From IMG/VR virus record IMGVR_UViG_3300020215_000096, positions 1-38,755 of that record: a stretch of 38,755 nucleotides of DNA. The stretch is one strand, 5' to 3'. Source of the DNA: a virus. Below the pieces are notes generated by a model. The model saw only the letters and a list, made by a program, of their open reading frames with translations, ran no database searches and was not told the origin of the DNA. A program made the position numbers and the translations under genes. Positions 37,732 to 38,755 of the stretch are shown in pieces. Every line of letters starts with the position of its first letter. Position 1 is the first letter of the stretch.

Positions 37732-38457
37732 CTACCAGTTGGGCGTCTTGTAACGGATCACCACCGCGTCCCCGGTGTTGATGTCCGTCCCGGCGCTCCG
37801 TAGGTCGATTGAGTTCTGGCGAGAAGAGAAGGTGAGGGAGCTGATCACCGACTTCGAGGAACAGCGCGGCATGTCGCGCACGTCCGACGAGATCTTGCAG
37901 ACGGCCTCGACGTTCCCGATTGCCCGGATGCGCGTCGGCAGCGCGATCTCCGAGCCCTTGCTTGCGAGAACCACCTCGCTGCCGGCCTCGCCGTCGCAGC
38001 CCGTGGTCTCGACACGCGTAACGAAGGAGAACGAGTTCACCGTCTCCTTTGGCGTCTCCGTGATCGAGGTGACAACCTCGCGGATATCCTGCCCGTCCGC
38101 GCCGCGGCCCACGATCGTCATGGTCTCGCAGTTGTCGGCGGTGCTGCTCGCCGTCGTCGTTGCGCTGTCGACATGTGCGACCCATAGGGGCCCGGCGTAG
38201 GCCGGATTCGCGATCGACGTCGTGCGGATGTGATGCGTCAGCCCGTTCCCATCGAGGACGACGATGTTGCCGCCGTGCCCCTGCGAGTTCGCCTTCATCG
38301 TGCCGGCCGTCGTCACGACGAACCGCGGAACCACGAAGGTTCGGGTGCGCAGTTGGTCGTCGAGCTGCTGCGCCGTGACGGCGCCCGTGAGAACGAAGAA
38401 CCCGAGCAGGAGCGCGATCCGCCCCAACAGTCCCCTTCGCGCTTCGAGCTTGCCCAT
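37732..38457 (-). CDS. Late protein with a signal-peptide-like N-terminus (241 aa)
   Basis: ATG 38457-38455 opens MGKLEARRGLLGRIALLLGF then FVLTGAVTAQQ: basic n-region, hydrophobic core and an AxA-like cleavage site (VTA). The remainder is beta-rich with some Cys (TIVGRGADGQDIREVVTSIT, SEVVLASKGSEIALPTRIRA). The block MTIVGRGADGQ resembles phage head or decoration-type proteins. A secretion signal on a protein among head genes is unusual. It may instead be a membrane anchor, or a virion protein whose leader is not used for export. No family is firmly recognised. Confidence 0.65.
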   Translation of the reverse strand: MGKLEARRGLLGRIALLLGFFVLTGAVTAQQLDDQLRTRTFVVPRFVVTTAGTMKANSQGHGGNIVVLDGNGLTHHIRTTSIANPAYAGPLWVAHVDSATTTASSTADNCETMTIVGRGADGQDIREVVTSITETPKETVNSFSFVTRVETTGCDGEAGSEVVLASKGSEIALPTRIRAIGNVEAVCKISSDVRDMPRCSSKSVISSLTFSSRQNSIDLRSAGTDINTGDAVVIRYKTPNW

Positions 38458-38517
38458 GTGGCCAATGACCTCCGCTGGAACTTCTCGCGCCCTGCTCGGT
38501 GCCGGACGGCCCTCCGA

Positions 38518-38755
38518 TTACGGAGTGGTCGTGATCTCCGAAACGTCGAACGTGATGTCCTCGAGCGACCCGTTCGAGATCGGCACCGTGCAGAAGATGT
38601 TTCCCGCCATGTGCATGATGACCTCGTGCGAGTCCTTGTCCGCGACCCAGCGCTCGCCGACATCATCGATCGGGCCCATCGGGCTGTTCGACAACCAACC
38701 GAACATGCCCTTCTTGAGCCCGAACATGATGCCGGGGAAGCAGTCGCGTCCGCGG
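38518..38755 (-). CDS. C-terminal part of a virion protein, cut by the window edge (at least 78 aa)
   Basis: The frame is open to the end of the window, before the internal ATG at 38727. The visible part (GRDCFPGIMFGLKKGMFGWL, VADKDSHEVIMHMAGNIFCT, SNGSLEDITFDVSEITTTP) looks like the end of a larger beta-rich protein. In late operons of this type the major capsid protein often precedes the connector genes, so this could be its C-terminus, but I cannot prove it. A complete 69-aa gene from ATG 38727 is the alternative. A 60-base gap without a gene follows. Confidence 0.55.
   Translation of the reverse strand, partial: RGRDCFPGIMFGLKKGMFGWLSNSPMGPIDDVGERWVADKDSHEVIMHMAGNIFCTVPISNGSLEDITFDVSEITTTP

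Noticed and set aside
1-38755. tRNA genes, integrase and attachment site
   Set aside because: No cloverleaf-like sequence or recombinase motif was noticed by eye; a tRNA search program would be decisive.
1-38755. Terminal direct repeat joining both ends
   Set aside because: The first and last bases share no meaningful repeat.

Overview
The window reads as a large part of a double-stranded DNA tailed bacteriophage genome (Caudoviricetes). The tail/virion genes look podovirus-like: a beta-propeller-like 906-aa tail protein next to a connector-like protein, very large ejection-type proteins, and no tape measure or tail sheath. The DNA is strongly G+C rich, starts are very often GTG, Shine-Dalgarno (SD) sequences are good, and most neighbouring genes overlap by 1-4 bases (GTGA, ATGA, TGATG). 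Lipoboxes and signal peptides point to a bacterial host, probably a high-G+C one. I see no tRNA, rRNA, CRISPR array, insertion sequence or integrase. Terminase and portal are missing. The last gene runs off the right edge and no terminal repeat joins the two ends, so the window looks cut or circularly permuted rather than complete.

Layout. (1) Bases 147-3603, minus strand: a leftward operon of nine small genes (a HTH protein, an HGG-type zinc protein, an Ea22-like protein, membrane proteins), reading away from a control region. (2) Bases 3604-4650: about 1 kb without convincing genes, rich in dyads, with a good leftward promoter and a cluster of palindromic sites. (3) Bases 4651-7394, plus strand: eight small early genes. 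(4) Bases 7391-8630: an antisense lipoprotein gene, a second palindrome-rich control region and a ribbon-helix-helix (RHH) regulator. Base composition is atypical here. (5) Bases 8632-17578, plus strand: small membrane proteins, a LexA-like winged-helix protein, RuvC-like resolvase, O-type replication protein with internal iterons, DnaB-type helicase, YqaJ-type exonuclease, Sak4-type RecA-like ATPase, RNA ligase and a Gp37/Gp68 (DUF5131) protein. (6) Bases 17575-20486, plus strand: ten very small coupled genes, three with DnaJ-like zinc motifs. (7) Bases 38755-20483, minus strand: the late operon. It runs from a virion protein at the right edge through connector, tail and ejection proteins and a tail fibre to a lysis cassette (lysozyme, holin-like and spanin-like membrane proteins). 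It converges with region 6 so that the two stop codons overlap.

How it works together. Replication probably starts inside the O-like gene, where five tandem 12-mers lie next to an A+T-rich stretch, with the neighbouring DnaB-type helicase loaded there. Exonuclease, RecA-like ATPase and resolvase form a recombination set. The leftward and rightward control regions share palindromic sites, including a 14-base site (CTGAACCAARGTTC) found in both. In the second region it lies exactly between a plausible -35 and -10 just before the RHH gene, which suggests one small regulon. The most unusual points are this shared operator set, the iterons inside the replication gene, the repeated gene-boundary sequence in the small-gene array, the RNA ligase/DUF5131 pair, and secreted or lipoprotein-type proteins encoded among the late genes.
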